64,000 nucleotides of DNA from NCBI RefSeq assembly GCF_009720775.1, contig NZ_WNKW01000001.1, positions 434,001 to 498,000 of the forward strand, read 5' to 3'. Shown in pieces: positions 8,157-17,169 of the stretch; position 1 is the first letter of the stretch, and the number at the start of each line of letters is the position of its first letter. Both the position numbers and the translations under genes were made by a program. The DNA comes from Pseudoduganella danionis (GTDB lineage Bacteria; Pseudomonadota; Gammaproteobacteria; Burkholderiales; Burkholderiaceae_D). The notes under the pieces were generated by a model. The model was not told the origin of the DNA, did no database searches, and worked only from the letters and a program-made list of their open reading frames with translations.

Positions 8157-10211
8157 TCAGACATCTAGCCCGTCAGGCAGGCGTAACTGGAAATGGCTGC
8201 CGATACCGGGTGTGCTGTCGAGTATAACCTGACCGCGCATCATGCTGACTATCATGCTGTGTACGCTGGCCAGGCCCAGCCCCGTGCCCGTCAGTCCGAG
8301 CTGGGTGGTGAAGAAGGGTTCGAACACATGGGACAGATGCTCGGGCGCGATGCCGCAGCCATCGTCTATCCAGTCGATGATGACCGTGTGTTCCTGCAGC
8401 GCCGTGCGCACCACGATGTTGCCGCCGGTGCGGCGCGCAAATGCGTGCATCAGGCAGTTGTCGAGCAAGTGCTGGAACACGATCTGGCAGGCGCCCGGAT
8501 AGCCCACCAGCCATAGCTGCTCGGGCATGGCCAGCGTCAGCGTGATGCCGCGCTTGTGTAACTGCGGGCGCCAGTTGTCGGCGCAATAGCGCAGGCGGTC
8601 GCTCAGGTCGAAGCGGCTGGCCACTTCCTGCGCCGGTTCGCCGGACAGGCTCTTGAAACGGTCCACCAGTTGGCTGATCTGATACAGGGCGCGGTCGACC
8701 AGTGCGCCGCCTTGTAGCACATCGTCCAGCACCCGATCGAGCTGGCTGCGGCGCAGGCTGCCCGTGGCCATGGTCTGCTGCAGCGAGGCGGCCTGCTCGG
8801 TGATGGCGCTGGCGGCCACGCGCGCATTGCCGAGCGGGGTGTTGAGTTCGTGCGCCATGCCGACCACCAGCCGCGACAGGCCCAACTGCTTTTCCTGCTG
8901 CATCAGCGAGTGCATGGCTTGTTCCAGTGCCGCCGTGCGTTCGCGCACTTCCTGTTCGAGCCGGTCGTGTGCGGCTTGCAGCGCCTTTTCGGCGGCCTGA
9001 CGCACGGCCACTTCGCGCTGCAGGCTGTCTAGCGTCTGCTGCAATTCCTGATTGCGCTGCACCAGCGAATTCTCCAGCACCGTACCATGCTGGGCCAGCA
9101 GGGCATTCTGGTACAGCAGTTGCGGCCTTTCCATCACGGCCGTCAGGGTTTCGCCCAGCGAGGTGGACAACTCGCGCTTGTAATAGCGCTCCATCGCCAC
9201 CTGATCGATGGTCGCTTGCAGCGCCTGTTCCAGATAACCCCAGCGCCGGCCATAGCGGCGGATCGCGTACAGGCTGATTTCGCGCAGCCGGCTAGGGTGC
9301 AGCGATTCACGCGCCAGCGTGGCGTCATAGGCCAGCAGATCGGCCCAGGCTTGCTGGCGTTCGCCTTCGGCACACTGGATCAGCAGGCGGCACAGGTGCA
9401 ACCACGGTTCCCAGTAGCCGTCGTTGCCGTATTTGGCATACACCTGCTGCATGTAGTGGCGGCTGTCGCTGGTCTGCTCGCGCGTGGCCGAGACCACGGC
9501 CAGATTTAGCAGCGCCACGCATTCCTGCGATTCCAGCCCAAATTTGCGCGTGCACTGCAACACCTGTACGCGGCGCGACAGACAATCACTCCAGTGCTGG
9601 TCAGCCTTGACGGGGTTGCCTTCTTCCAGCGCCAGATAATACGAAGCAGAAGCGGAGTAATCGAGCAGCGTGGTATAGATGGCGGGGCTCAGCGTGTCGC
9701 TCTGGGCCAGCATGGTGGCGCAGAACTGGCGCAGCTCCTCGTGCATTTCCGCGCTCAGCATGACGCGGCAGCGCGCCGCCTTCATCTGCACCACCAGTTC
9801 CGGCAGTGCGCAGCGTTCGTACAGCTCGGCCGCGCGGGCCAGACTGTCCAGCGCCGCATGGTGCAAACGCATGCGCATTTGTACCCAGTGCAGGGCGCGG
9901 AAGGCGGCCGCCTGGGCCAGCGGGTGCTGCTCGGTCTGGGCTTGCAGCTGCAGCGATTTGGCCGGCATCAACAAGGCTTCGGCCACGTTTTCCAGATTGG
10001 CTGCGCGGTCCAGTAGCTGGAAAGCTTCCAGTTCCAGCTTTTGCGAGGCGTTGAGTTTTGCTGTTTGTAGCTGGGCCAGCACGGGACGCAGATGCAGCAT
10101 TTCATGGCCGGACAGGCAGACCCGCAATGTGCGCAACTGTAGCTCCGCCCCGGCGATGGCCGCGCCAGTGGCGGCATACGCTTGCGGTGGACGGATTTCA
10201 GAAGCAGACAT
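8157..10211 (-). CDS. Cytoplasmic sensor histidine kinase with TPR-like N-terminal half
   Basis: A 684-residue protein without membrane helices. Residues ~1-350 are alpha-helical, Ala/Leu-rich and repeat-like, resembling TPR/MalT-type sensor arrays. A coiled coil follows (~370-445). The HisKA domain has VVGMAHELNTPLGNARVA, containing the phospho-acceptor His. The HATPase_c domain has HLLDNCLMHAF (N box), DDGCGIAPEHL (G1), FEPFFTTQ (F box) and GTGLGLASVHS (G2). It therefore looks fully active. No response regulator is adjacent. The TPR-like half suggests that it senses a partner protein or intracellular ligand rather than an external signal. Upstream, 10212-10345 carries only the promoter region. 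Confidence 0.88.
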   Translation of the reverse strand: MSASEIRPPQAYAATGAAIAGAELQLRTLRVCLSGHEMLHLRPVLAQLQTAKLNASQKLELEAFQLLDRAANLENVAEALLMPAKSLQLQAQTEQHPLAQAAAFRALHWVQMRMRLHHAALDSLARAAELYERCALPELVVQMKAARCRVMLSAEMHEELRQFCATMLAQSDTLSPAIYTTLLDYSASASYYLALEEGNPVKADQHWSDCLSRRVQVLQCTRKFGLESQECVALLNLAVVSATREQTSDSRHYMQQVYAKYGNDGYWEPWLHLCRLLIQCAEGERQQAWADLLAYDATLARESLHPSRLREISLYAIRRYGRRWGYLEQALQATIDQVAMERYYKRELSTSLGETLTAVMERPQLLYQNALLAQHGTVLENSLVQRNQELQQTLDSLQREVAVRQAAEKALQAAHDRLEQEVRERTAALEQAMHSLMQQEKQLGLSRLVVGMAHELNTPLGNARVAASAITEQAASLQQTMATGSLRRSQLDRVLDDVLQGGALVDRALYQISQLVDRFKSLSGEPAQEVASRFDLSDRLRYCADNWRPQLHKRGITLTLAMPEQLWLVGYPGACQIVFQHLLDNCLMHAFARRTGGNIVVRTALQEHTVIIDWIDDGCGIAPEHLSHVFEPFFTTQLGLTGTGLGLASVHSMIVSMMRGQVILDSTPGIGSHFQLRLPDGLDV

Positions 10212-10345
10212 GGCGAGACCTTGTGGTGCACTGGCACGTGCAAGGAGTATCCCATGAAGTCGCTTGCTGCCAAACAGCGCGAGGCGGGCAAGCTAGCCGG
10301 GTGTTGCTATTTCGCAGCTAACATAGCAAATCGGCAAACTGTCTT

Positions 10346-11095
10346 TCAGGACAAGGGCCGGGTGTTTTTCCACTTGCGCTCGATGGCGGCACGGGTGCCA
10401 TTGAGTACGATGGCCGCATAGCCGCGGTTGAATAACTGGCGTGCCTGCTCGCCCTGCGGGTGCAGGCTGCTGAAGCCGATATACGAGCCTTGCGGTGTGG
10501 TCTCGAAAGCGAACACCACCTGCTGCACGCCGGCTTTGCTGATCAGCGCATCGTCGGTCTTGAAGTCATCCATCATGCTGACCACCAGATCGATGTGGCC
10601 GACCGCCAGTTTTTTCAGATTGGTTTCTTCCGAACGGGCTTGCAGCAGATGGATGCCGCGTTCCGTCAGGCGCAGGATCTCGGGCGGATACTCATAGCCG
10701 TTGACGATGCCGACGCGCAGACCGGCTGGCAGCTCGGCCAGTGTGCGGGCCGCCACGGGGCGGCTGGTGTGGTAGTAGAAGCGCGGATAGGCATAGAACA
10801 GGGGCAGGCCCGATAGCCGCACCTTGCCGGCCAGCTCGGGCGCATCGGACATGCTCAGGCAGGCCGCGACCGCGCCACTGAGTACGTATTTCTTGCAGCG
10901 CGCATAAGGCACCACCGTCAGCTTGACGGGCGTATCCATGGCGGCAAAAGCGGCCAGCACGATTTCATTGGCATAACCGCTGCCATCTGGATTGGACATG
11001 GGCGCAGCCGCATCTTCCACCATGATTTCTATGGGCGCGGCCAGCGCCAGCGCGCTCACCAGACTTCCTATGCAGATTGCCAGCAGACGGCGCAT
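10346..11095 (-). CDS. Orphan periplasmic solute-binding protein (SBP_bac_3-like)
   Basis: A 249-residue exported protein. The ATG at 11095 is chosen because GGAG lies 7 bases upstream and it starts a clean signal peptide (cleavage after ALALA); an upstream in-frame ATG would bury it. The mature part (IEIMVEDAAAPMSNPDGSGY) resembles amino-acid-type binding proteins of the SBP_bac_3 superfamily, but no transport genes are near. It resembles the protein at 19049-19810, sharing a GYxYPP turn followed by a TNLxKLxxGxID motif. Such orphan proteins may feed signals to receptors rather than transporters; that is inference. Confidence 0.8.
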   Translation of the reverse strand: MRRLLAICIGSLVSALALAAPIEIMVEDAAAPMSNPDGSGYANEIVLAAFAAMDTPVKLTVVPYARCKKYVLSGAVAACLSMSDAPELAGKVRLSGLPLFYAYPRFYYHTSRPVAARTLAELPAGLRVGIVNGYEYPPEILRLTERGIHLLQARSEETNLKKLAVGHIDLVVSMMDDFKTDDALISKAGVQQVVFAFETTPQGSYIGFSSLHPQGEQARQLFNRGYAAIVLNGTRAAIERKWKNTRPLS

Positions 11096-11330
11096 GGCCA
11101 GACTCCGTAAACGTATGCCACATTTCGACAATAATTGCGGGTCATGGTAGCGTAAACCATCCGCTGTCAGTGCCATGCTTGCTGCAAGTCTGACACGGCT
11201 ACAACGGCACTACGGCAATTTTGGTAGACAAATCGCGCCAAAACGTTCAGATTGGAAGGGCCTGCACTGGTATCGCCCCGAGCTTGCGATATGCTGCCCC
11301 GCAGGTGTACCTGCCCTACAGTGAGAATCC

Positions 11331-14300
11331 ATGCGTTTTACCGCCTCTGCCCGCCAGCGTTTCATTTTTTCTGTCACGGCCTTGTACGTCGTTGGCGCTC
11401 TGCTCTGGATCTTCCTTTCCGACCAGTTACTGGCGGCCCTGACGGACTGGCAGGCGGTAGTCTGGCTATCGACGGCCAAAGGGGTGTTTTTCGTCGTCAT
11501 CACGGCGGCCCTGTTTTTCTGGGGCCTGAAGTCGGTTCCGGCCAGCGATGCGCCCGCCAACCTGACCTTGATCAATGCACTTACCAGCGGGCTGAGCCAG
11601 CAGCGCGGCCGCTGGCCCATGTATCTGGTGGCCGCCGCCATCACGCTCAGTACGCTGGCCCTGCATCTGGCCTGGACTACCCAGCGCGACCCCATGCTGA
11701 TCCTGTTCATGCTGCCCATCGTGCTCAGCGCCACGCTGGGCGGCATGGGGCCGGGCTTGCTGGCCACGGCGCTGGCCGCGCTGAGTACCGAATACTGTTT
11801 GATCCCGCCCGTGTTCGACTGGCATGTGGGCAATCCCGACATCATGCTGCAATGGGGCTTTATGCTGGTCAATGGCGTGGCCGTCAGCCTGCTCAGCGAA
11901 ATGCTGCAGCAGGCCATCAACCGGGCCGAAGCGAAACGCCAGTTGCTCGATGCCGTAATCTCTGGCACCTCGGACGCCATCTTCGTCAAAGACCTGCAGG
12001 GCCGCTACCTGCTGGCCAATCAGGCCACGGCCGGTTTTCTGGGCCGGCCCGTGCAGCAGGTGCTGGGGCAGGATGACTATGCGCTGCTCGATAGCGTTTC
12101 GGCCCAGATCATCAAGGATAAAGACCATGCGGTGATGGCCAGCGGCGCGATCCGCTCGCACGAGGAGCACCTGACCCTGCCTGACGGCAGCGTGCGCGAT
12201 TTTTCCGTTACCAAGGGCCCCATCCTCAACCATCTGGGTCAGGTCGGCGGCATCTTCGGGATTTCGCGCGATATCACGGAAGTCAAGCAGGCGGCGCTGC
12301 AGAACCGCCTTAACCAGCAGCGTTTCGAAATGGCCATCGAAGCCACCAGCGACGGCCTGTGGGACTGGGATCTGCGCACGGGCAAAGTCTACCGTTCACC
12401 GCAGTACTATGCCGTGACCGGCTATGTGGCGGCGGAAGATACCCATGATGTGGCCTTCTTCAAGCGGCTGGTGCATCCGGACGATCTGCCCCATGTCATG
12501 GCCGCCATCGAAGCCCATTGTGCCGGTCTGACGCCGGCAGTGGATTTCGAATTCCGTCTGCAGACGCGCAGCGGCGAAATCAAATGGATGCATACGCGCG
12601 GCCGTGCCACCGAATTCAATAGCGACGGCTCGGTCGCGCGAGTGGTGGGCATACTGGCCGATATCAGCGAAAAGAAACAGGCGGCGGCCGCACTGCGCGA
12701 GCAGCAGCTGCGCCTGTCGCGCGTGATCGAAGGCTCGGATCAGGGCTATTGGGACTGGAATATGCAGACCCAGCACTTCGAAGTCAGCGCGCGCTGGGAA
12801 GAAATGCTGGGCTACCGGGCCGGTGAAATGGATATCTCGGTCGGCAACTGGAATAATCTAGTCCATCCGGACGACCTGCCGGCCACCATGGCTTCCATCC
12901 AGCGCCATCTGAGCGGCACCAGTAGCAGCCACGAAGCGGAATTCCGTGCCCGCACCAAGGATGGTGACTGGCGCTGGATACTCACGCGCGGCCGCATCGT
13001 CCAGTACAGTGCCGACGGCCGCCCGCTGATCATGTCCGGCACGCATACCGATATTACCGACCGCAAGCAATTCGAACTGGCCCAGCGCGAAGCCAGCACC
13101 GTATTCGAAAGCAGTTACGAAGGCATCATGGTGGTCAGTGCCGATCTCGTGATCACCAAGATCAATCCGGCCTTCACGCGCATTACCGGCTACACGGCGG
13201 AAGAAGTGATAGGGCGCTCGCCCAGCATCCTCTCGTCCGGCCAGCAGGACCCGGCGTATTACCGCGCCATGTGGGAGTCCGTGCTGCAGAAAACCTTCTG
13301 GAGCGGCGAAATCTGGAACCGCCGCAAGAGTGGCGAACTGTATGCGGAACTGCTGTCGATCTCCACCGTGCGCAATAGTACGGGCGCGGTCGAACATTAT
13401 GTCGGGGTGTTCTCCGATATCAGCCAGCTCAAGGCGCATGAAGCGGAACTCGACCGCATCGCCCACTACGATCCGCTCACCGGCACGCCCAATCGCCGCC
13501 TGCTGACGGACCGCATGGAACTGGCGATCGCGCGCGCCACCCGCAGCGGGCGTGCACTGGCCGTGTGCTTTATCGATCTGGACGGCTTCAAGCAAGTCAA
13601 CGACAGGCTGGGCCATGCTGCCGGCGATACCCTGCTGGTGGGCGTGGCGCACCATCTGCAGCACATGTTGCGCAGCGAGGACACGCTGGCGCGGCTGGGC
13701 GGCGATGAATTCGTGGTGCTGCTGTCGGATATTGCTTCGCCGGAAGAATGCATGCTGATCCTCGACCGCGTGCTGCAAGCCATCACCCGTCCCGTGCAGG
13801 TGGAGCAGGAAGCCATCAGCGTGACGGCCAGCATAGGCGTGAGCCTGTACCCGACCGATAATTCCGATGCCGATGCGCTGCTGCGCCATGCCGATCAGGC
13901 CATGTATCTGGCCAAGGAGGCCGGCAAGAACCGCTACCACCTGTTCGACCCCGAAGCGGACCGGCAGGTGCAGGAGCACCGCCGCTTCCTCGACGCCATC
14001 CAGCAGGCGCTGCACAACAACGAGCTGGTGCTGTACTACCAGCCCAAGGTGCATCTGCGCACGGGCCAGCTGGTGGGCGTGGAAGCGCTGCTGCGCTGGC
14101 AGCATCCGCAACAGGGCTTGCTGTCGCCGGCCCACTTCCTGCCCGCCGTGGATGGCAGCCCGCTGGAACAGCCGGTGGGCGAATGGGTGCTGCGCACGGC
14201 ACTCAAACAGGGCGCCTGCTGGGCGCGCGAAGGCCGTGACGTCAGCATCAGCGTGAACATCAGCGCCGACCATCTGCTGCATGGCAGCTTTGTCAGCCAT

Positions 14301-14810
14301 TTGCAGACCATGCTGGCCGAACATCCCGATATGCCGCCTGCACGGCTGGAGCTGGAGGTGCTGGAAACGGCGGCGCTGGCCGACATGGAACAGGCAATCG
14401 CCATCCTGCTGCGCTGCCGTGAGCTGGGCGTGCAATTCGCGCTCGATGATTTCGGCACCGGCTATTCCTCGCTGACCTATCTGCGCCAGCTACCGGTGGA
14501 CTTGCTGAAAATCGACCAGAGCTTTATCCGCGACATCCTCAGCGATCCCGATGACCGCGGCATCGTGGAAGGCATCATCCGGCTGGCTGGCGCTTGCCAC
14601 CGCAGCGTGATCGGCGAAGGCGTGGAAACGCTGGAGCATGGGGCGGCGCTGCTGCAGCTGGGCTGCGAACTGGCTCAGGGCTATGGTATTGCGCGTCCCA
14701 TGCCGGCCGAACAGCTATTCGACTGGCTGGACCAATGGCGCCACGAGCAGCCCTGGACCCGGCTGCCGCAATGGCCGGCGCCCGCCGGATCTGAACCGGG
14801 CCCGGCCTAG
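11331..14810 (+). CDS. Membrane PAS-GGDEF-EAL c-di-GMP turnover protein
   Basis: A 1159-residue inner-membrane protein. It has two helices near the N-terminus (residues ~12-65) and a second cluster at ~100-185 resembling the DUF4118/KdpD membrane module. About four PAS domains follow in tandem (roughly 205-320, 325-450, 455-580 and 585-700; each second half has the WMHTRGRA or WRWILTRGR type of strand). The GGDEF domain carries an intact GGDEF motif (near residue 790), and the EAL domain has EALLRW (near 918) plus DDFGTGYSSL. Both catalytic signatures are complete, so it could make and degrade c-di-GMP; which dominates cannot be told. Its stop shares the CTAG palindrome with the stop of the convergent EAL gene. 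Confidence 0.93.
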   Translation: MRFTASARQRFIFSVTALYVVGALLWIFLSDQLLAALTDWQAVVWLSTAKGVFFVVITAALFFWGLKSVPASDAPANLTLINALTSGLSQQRGRWPMYLVAAAITLSTLALHLAWTTQRDPMLILFMLPIVLSATLGGMGPGLLATALAALSTEYCLIPPVFDWHVGNPDIMLQWGFMLVNGVAVSLLSEMLQQAINRAEAKRQLLDAVISGTSDAIFVKDLQGRYLLANQATAGFLGRPVQQVLGQDDYALLDSVSAQIIKDKDHAVMASGAIRSHEEHLTLPDGSVRDFSVTKGPILNHLGQVGGIFGISRDITEVKQAALQNRLNQQRFEMAIEATSDGLWDWDLRTGKVYRSPQYYAVTGYVAAEDTHDVAFFKRLVHPDDLPHVMAAIEAHCAGLTPAVDFEFRLQTRSGEIKWMHTRGRATEFNSDGSVARVVGILADISEKKQAAAALREQQLRLSRVIEGSDQGYWDWNMQTQHFEVSARWEEMLGYRAGEMDISVGNWNNLVHPDDLPATMASIQRHLSGTSSSHEAEFRARTKDGDWRWILTRGRIVQYSADGRPLIMSGTHTDITDRKQFELAQREASTVFESSYEGIMVVSADLVITKINPAFTRITGYTAEEVIGRSPSILSSGQQDPAYYRAMWESVLQKTFWSGEIWNRRKSGELYAELLSISTVRNSTGAVEHYVGVFSDISQLKAHEAELDRIAHYDPLTGTPNRRLLTDRMELAIARATRSGRALAVCFIDLDGFKQVNDRLGHAAGDTLLVGVAHHLQHMLRSEDTLARLGGDEFVVLLSDIASPEECMLILDRVLQAITRPVQVEQEAISVTASIGVSLYPTDNSDADALLRHADQAMYLAKEAGKNRYHLFDPEADRQVQEHRRFLDAIQQALHNNELVLYYQPKVHLRTGQLVGVEALLRWQHPQQGLLSPAHFLPAVDGSPLEQPVGEWVLRTALKQGACWAREGRDVSISVNISADHLLHGSFVSHLQTMLAEHPDMPPARLELEVLETAALADMEQAIAILLRCRELGVQFALDDFGTGYSSLTYLRQLPVDLLKIDQSFIRDILSDPDDRGIVEGIIRLAGACHRSVIGEGVETLEHGAALLQLGCELAQGYGIARPMPAEQLFDWLDQWRHEQPWTRLPQWPAPAGSEPGPA

Positions 14811-17053
14811 CCCAGCAACTGGACGGCGTCTTCCGGGTTCATCGGTTTGCCGAAGCAATAGCCCTGCAATTCGTCGCAGCCGGCCAGCCGGGCGGCGGCG
14901 GCCTGCTCCTGGGTTTCCACCCCTTCGGCCACCACGGCCAGTCCCAGCACGGTGGCCAGCTTGCAGATGGCTTCGACGATGGCCAGGCCTTCGCGCCCGG
15001 GCAGGGGATCGATCAGGGCCTTGTCGATCTTGACGGTGTCCAGCGGCAGGTTGCGCAGCATGCTCAGCGAAGAGAAACCGGTACCGAAATCGTCGATGGC
15101 GATGTGGATGCCGCCGTTGCGCAGTTCGCGCAACTGGGCGCAGGTGTGCTCGAGGTTTTCCACTGCCGCGCTCTCAGTGATTTCCAGCGTCAGCAGCCGG
15201 GGTGCCAACTGGAACTCTTGCAGCATGTCCAGCACCAGCCGCGGGAACTGGGGATTAAGCAACTGCAGCGGCGAGACATTCACGGCGATCGGCACGCAGG
15301 CCTTGCCGGCGGCCAGCCAGCGGGCCTGCTGCTGGCAGGCGCTGCGCAGCAGCAGCGTGCCCAGTTCGGCGATCAGTCCCGTGGTTTCGGCCGCCGCGAT
15401 AAACACTTGCGGATTGACCATGCCTATGCCGGGCCGGTGCCAGCGCGCCAGCGCTTCGAAGCCGATCAGGCGCTGGCTGGCTGCGTCCACCTTGGGCTGG
15501 TAGCACAGATAGACATGGCGTTCGCGGATGCCGGCGCGCAGGGCTTGTTCCAGCGTCAGCATGTCGCTGCTGCCCTGTTCGAAGCTGGCCTGGGCCCGTA
15601 CGATGTTGCTGCCCGGATGGCGCTTGGCCACATGCATGGCCGCGTTGCCGGCCCGTAGCAGCGACTCGTCCAGCGCGCCATCGGCCGGATAGTTGGCCTG
15701 GCCGATCGAGGTATCGACATAGAATTCGCCGAGCGGCGTCTGCAGCGGGCGCTGCAGACGTGCCAGCAACTGCTGTTCCAGTTGCTGCAAATCGGGCGCA
15801 TTGGCCGGCAGGCTGGTGGTCAGGATGAATTCGTCGATGCCGATGCGGTAGAGCTGGCCCACGCCCTCGCTGAGGGCGGCAATCGCTTGCGCATAGGCTT
15901 TGAGGATTTCATCGCCGCTGCTGTAGCCGTGCGCTGTATTGAACAGTTTGAAGCGGTCGATATTCAGCAGATACAGCGTGAGGTGGGGATGGCCAGCCGG
16001 GTCCTGCGCATATTCGTGCAGCCGCTGCATCAGCGCGCCACGGTTGGGCAGACCGGTCAGCGCATCGTGGGTGGCGCGGTGCAGCAGCGCGCGGCTTTGT
16101 TCGACGCGCTCGGTTTCATCGGTAATCATCAGGCAGACGGCAAACTGCTGGTCCCAGCGCACGCGGTAGGCAAAGAAGTGCAGATAACAGGGGCTGCCAT
16201 CGATGCGCTGGCGCTGGCCTTCCCAACTGGTGCGCTCGATGCTGCCGGACAGCAGTTGCGGGAACAGGGCAAGCACGCGCTGGCGCTCTTCGGTCGGGGT
16301 GGTCTCGTCGAGAAATGCCGGGGTCAATCGGCGTGCATGGTCGGCGCCGTAGATGCGCAGCGTGGCCGGATTGGCATACAGCAGTTCGGTGGCGGTCATA
16401 ATGGCCACGCCCTGCAGCGAATATTCCGTCAGGCGCGCAAAGCGTTCGCTGGCGTGCAACGATTCCGTGGCCGACAGGTCGAGCGAGACATACAGCACGG
16501 CAAAGCCCAGTGCCGTGCGCAGCACGGCGCCGGTGGCAAACTGCAGCATGATGGCCTGGGCTTCGCCGCTGGCGGAGATCATCGGGTGGACCGCCAGCAG
16601 CAGGAGCAGCGGGCCGATCAGCCGGTGTGGACGCGATTTATGGCGCAGCACGCGGGTGGCCAGCAAGCCTATGCACAGATAGATCAGGGCCACGGCCGTC
16701 TGCGAACCCAGTGCCTCGGGCTGCAGGGCCACCGAAACCATCAGGCTGAACAGGGAGAGCGCCAGCAGGCGCGCACGCCAGCCCCGTAGCGGGGCGTCCA
16801 TCAGGTCGAACACGCCCGAGGTGAGGAAATACAGGCTGCAACTGGCCAGTGCCGGGATCACCAGCAGATTGACGGGGCTGCGGATGGCGGCATCCTGAAA
16901 CAGCGCAAACGCCAGGATGGACCCGGCAACTCCAAAGAACGACAGCCCCAGTTTGCGCGCAAAGGCTTGAGTACGGTTACGGTGCCATGAAAACAGCAGG
17001 CTGATCCCGACCACCATCTCTACCGCTGCAGCGAAGTAAAAGAGTGCCGTCAT
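14807..17053 (-). CDS. Membrane PAS / degenerate GGDEF / EAL protein, probable c-di-GMP phosphodiesterase
   Basis: A 748-residue protein. Residues 1-190 form seven or so membrane helices, followed by a short PAS-like segment (~200-310), a GGDEF domain and a C-terminal EAL domain. The GGDEF signature is replaced by GIDEF (RIGIDEFIL), so cyclase activity is doubtful; such domains often bind GTP or regulate the neighbouring EAL domain. The EAL domain has FEALARWHRP and IDDFGTGFSSL with the downstream KIDKALI, consistent with an active phosphodiesterase. It ends tail to tail with the larger PAS-GGDEF-EAL gene (4-bp overlap). The two may act in opposite directions on a local c-di-GMP pool; that is inference. 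Confidence 0.9.
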   Translation of the reverse strand: MTALFYFAAAVEMVVGISLLFSWHRNRTQAFARKLGLSFFGVAGSILAFALFQDAAIRSPVNLLVIPALASCSLYFLTSGVFDLMDAPLRGWRARLLALSLFSLMVSVALQPEALGSQTAVALIYLCIGLLATRVLRHKSRPHRLIGPLLLLLAVHPMISASGEAQAIMLQFATGAVLRTALGFAVLYVSLDLSATESLHASERFARLTEYSLQGVAIMTATELLYANPATLRIYGADHARRLTPAFLDETTPTEERQRVLALFPQLLSGSIERTSWEGQRQRIDGSPCYLHFFAYRVRWDQQFAVCLMITDETERVEQSRALLHRATHDALTGLPNRGALMQRLHEYAQDPAGHPHLTLYLLNIDRFKLFNTAHGYSSGDEILKAYAQAIAALSEGVGQLYRIGIDEFILTTSLPANAPDLQQLEQQLLARLQRPLQTPLGEFYVDTSIGQANYPADGALDESLLRAGNAAMHVAKRHPGSNIVRAQASFEQGSSDMLTLEQALRAGIRERHVYLCYQPKVDAASQRLIGFEALARWHRPGIGMVNPQVFIAAAETTGLIAELGTLLLRSACQQQARWLAAGKACVPIAVNVSPLQLLNPQFPRLVLDMLQEFQLAPRLLTLEITESAAVENLEHTCAQLRELRNGGIHIAIDDFGTGFSSLSMLRNLPLDTVKIDKALIDPLPGREGLAIVEAICKLATVLGLAVVAEGVETQEQAAAARLAGCDELQGYCFGKPMNPEDAVQLLG

Positions 17054-17169
17054 ACGTTCCCCGAGGAAATAATTCCTTGAATTATAGTGCGGAGTCCGCC
17101 CGGGTCTTCAATGCGGCGCGCTGCAGCGGGAGCTGGCCGTTGTCTTGCGGGTACAGCCGGCTGGCCGTA

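Noticed and set aside
12858..14435. 525-codon minus-strand frame opposite the PAS-GGDEF-EAL gene
   Set aside because: Shadow of a clearly coding gene; no start site or domain of its own.
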